Shown here: positions 63,290-64,000 of the stretch, piece by piece
Position numbering within the stretch: the first letter of the stretch is position 1
Layout of the letters: each line of letters opens with the position of its first letter
Source: Pseudisothecium myosuroides
Lineage: Eukaryota; Streptophyta; Bryopsida; Hypnales; Lembophyllaceae
Direction: 5' to 3'
Length of the DNA: 64,000 bases
NCBI GenBank assembly: GCA_951799445.1
Contig: OX637289.1
Span: 47,778,264-47,842,263, forward strand
Made by a program: the position numbers and the translations under genes
Notes under the pieces: generated by a model
Database searches by the model: none
What the model was told of the DNA's origin: nothing
What the model saw: only the letters and a program-made list of their open reading frames with translations

Positions 63290-63544
63290 TCATGTGAGTT
63301 GCTACAAAGAGGTCAGATCTCTTTGCAAGGTGTGTTGGTGGAGAAGTATTGGAGCTTCAAGCAAGTGAAGTTTGGGGTCGTTTTGGAGCATTTTGGAGCG
63401 TTTTGGATCAAGATCTTGCAAGTTTGTGAGGTATTCTCTTGTTTTGGGTTCCACTTTGTTCTGGGAGGGCTGATTTGGTGCTTCATGGTGTGAGTTGAGA
63501 GCTAGGGTTTGATCTAGTCTCAAGGAGGGCTGATTTGTTCATAT

Positions 63545-64000
63545 AGTGCCTTATTTGAGTGATTTGGAGCATTTGTAATTTGATTGGAGAGATTTGGACC
63601 ACTTGAGATCTGATTGGAGAGACTAGGAGCATTGGAGTGTTCACAAGAGAGATTTGGATCACTTCAGATCTGATTTGAGAGACTTGGAGCATTTGAGGGT
63701 TCATAAGAGCGATTTGGATCACTTGAGATCTGATTGGAGAGACTAGGAGCATTGGAGTGTTCACAAGAGAGATTTGGATCACTTGGGATCTTATTGGAGA
63801 GACTTGGAGCATTGGAGTGTTCACAAGAGAGATTTGGATCACTTGAGATCTGATTGGAGAGACTTGGAGCATTGGAGTGTTCACAAGAGAGATTTGAATC
63901 ACTTGAGATCTGATTCGAGAGACTTGGAGCATTGGAGTGTTCACAAGAGAGATTTGGATCACTTGAGATCTGATTGGAGAGACTAGGAGCATTGGAGTGT
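63545..64000 (+). repeat. 60-bp leader array of element S (at least 7 units)
   Basis: Seven or more units, truncated by the window edge. Confidence 0.92.

Larger units (their letters stand above)
62966..64000 (+). mobile_element. Start of copia element S, runs off the window
   Basis: 5' LTR 62966-63275 (AA type, with the ATAGAAGCTCC variant of element A), primer site 63276-63289 and the leader with its array reach the window end. No coding sequence is reached. Confidence 0.93.

Overview
This window is plant nuclear DNA dominated by one family of Ty1/copia LTR retrotransposons. The polyprotein order (gag, protease, integrase, reverse transcriptase, RNase H), the 310-bp LTRs, the nested insertions and the spliceable host-like exons fit a large, repeat-rich land-plant genome. 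A gymnosperm or other large-genome plant is plausible, but I cannot name the species. There is a 200-base run of N at 39787-39986, so this is a scaffolded assembly.

The family is very uniform. LTRs start TGTTGAAG and end CTTCAATA or CTTCAAAA. The site next to the 5' LTR matches the anticodon arm of plant initiator tRNA-Met rather than its 3' end. A leader follows that carries a 60-bp tandem array of about 7 to 47 units. A single 1335-codon gag-pol ORF comes next and stops 19 nt inside the 3' LTR. Three copies keep a full-length ORF: 5608-13385 (minus), 30027-35589 (plus) and 45144-50636 (plus). The last two have matching 5-bp target duplications and nearly identical LTRs. The first has an integrase zinc-ligand change (C452S) and mismatched flanks.

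Layout. 1-5463: minus copy C, with a 1328-bp foreign LTR-like insertion at 1011-2338. 5464-5607: gag scrap. 5608-13385: minus copy D with a giant leader array. 13386-20620: minus copy E, broken up by other copies, including the plus element H (13843-19651). 20621-23058: non-copia DNA with a decayed coding frame. 23059-25874: truncated minus copy B. 25875-26016: gag scrap. 26017-36235: plus copy A with the young element I nested in it. 36236-37095: plus remnant N. 37096-42488: truncated minus copy M, present twice around the assembly gap and probably falsely duplicated. 42489-42780: fragment of an unknown gene. 42781-52950: minus copy O carrying a solo LTR and the young element P. 52951-54242: foldback LTR and plus remnant Q. 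54243-62136: low-copy DNA with one likely exon (56290-56630, minus) and a truncated plus-strand gene (from 61543) behind a TTAGGG-rich repeat promoter region. 62137-64000: more copia LTRs and the start of plus element S.

The most interesting points are the apparent half-tRNA priming, the expandable leader minisatellite that is open on both strands, and a set of LTR junctions whose target duplications do not pair locally but pair with partners elsewhere. The last point indicates inter-element recombination or misassembly.
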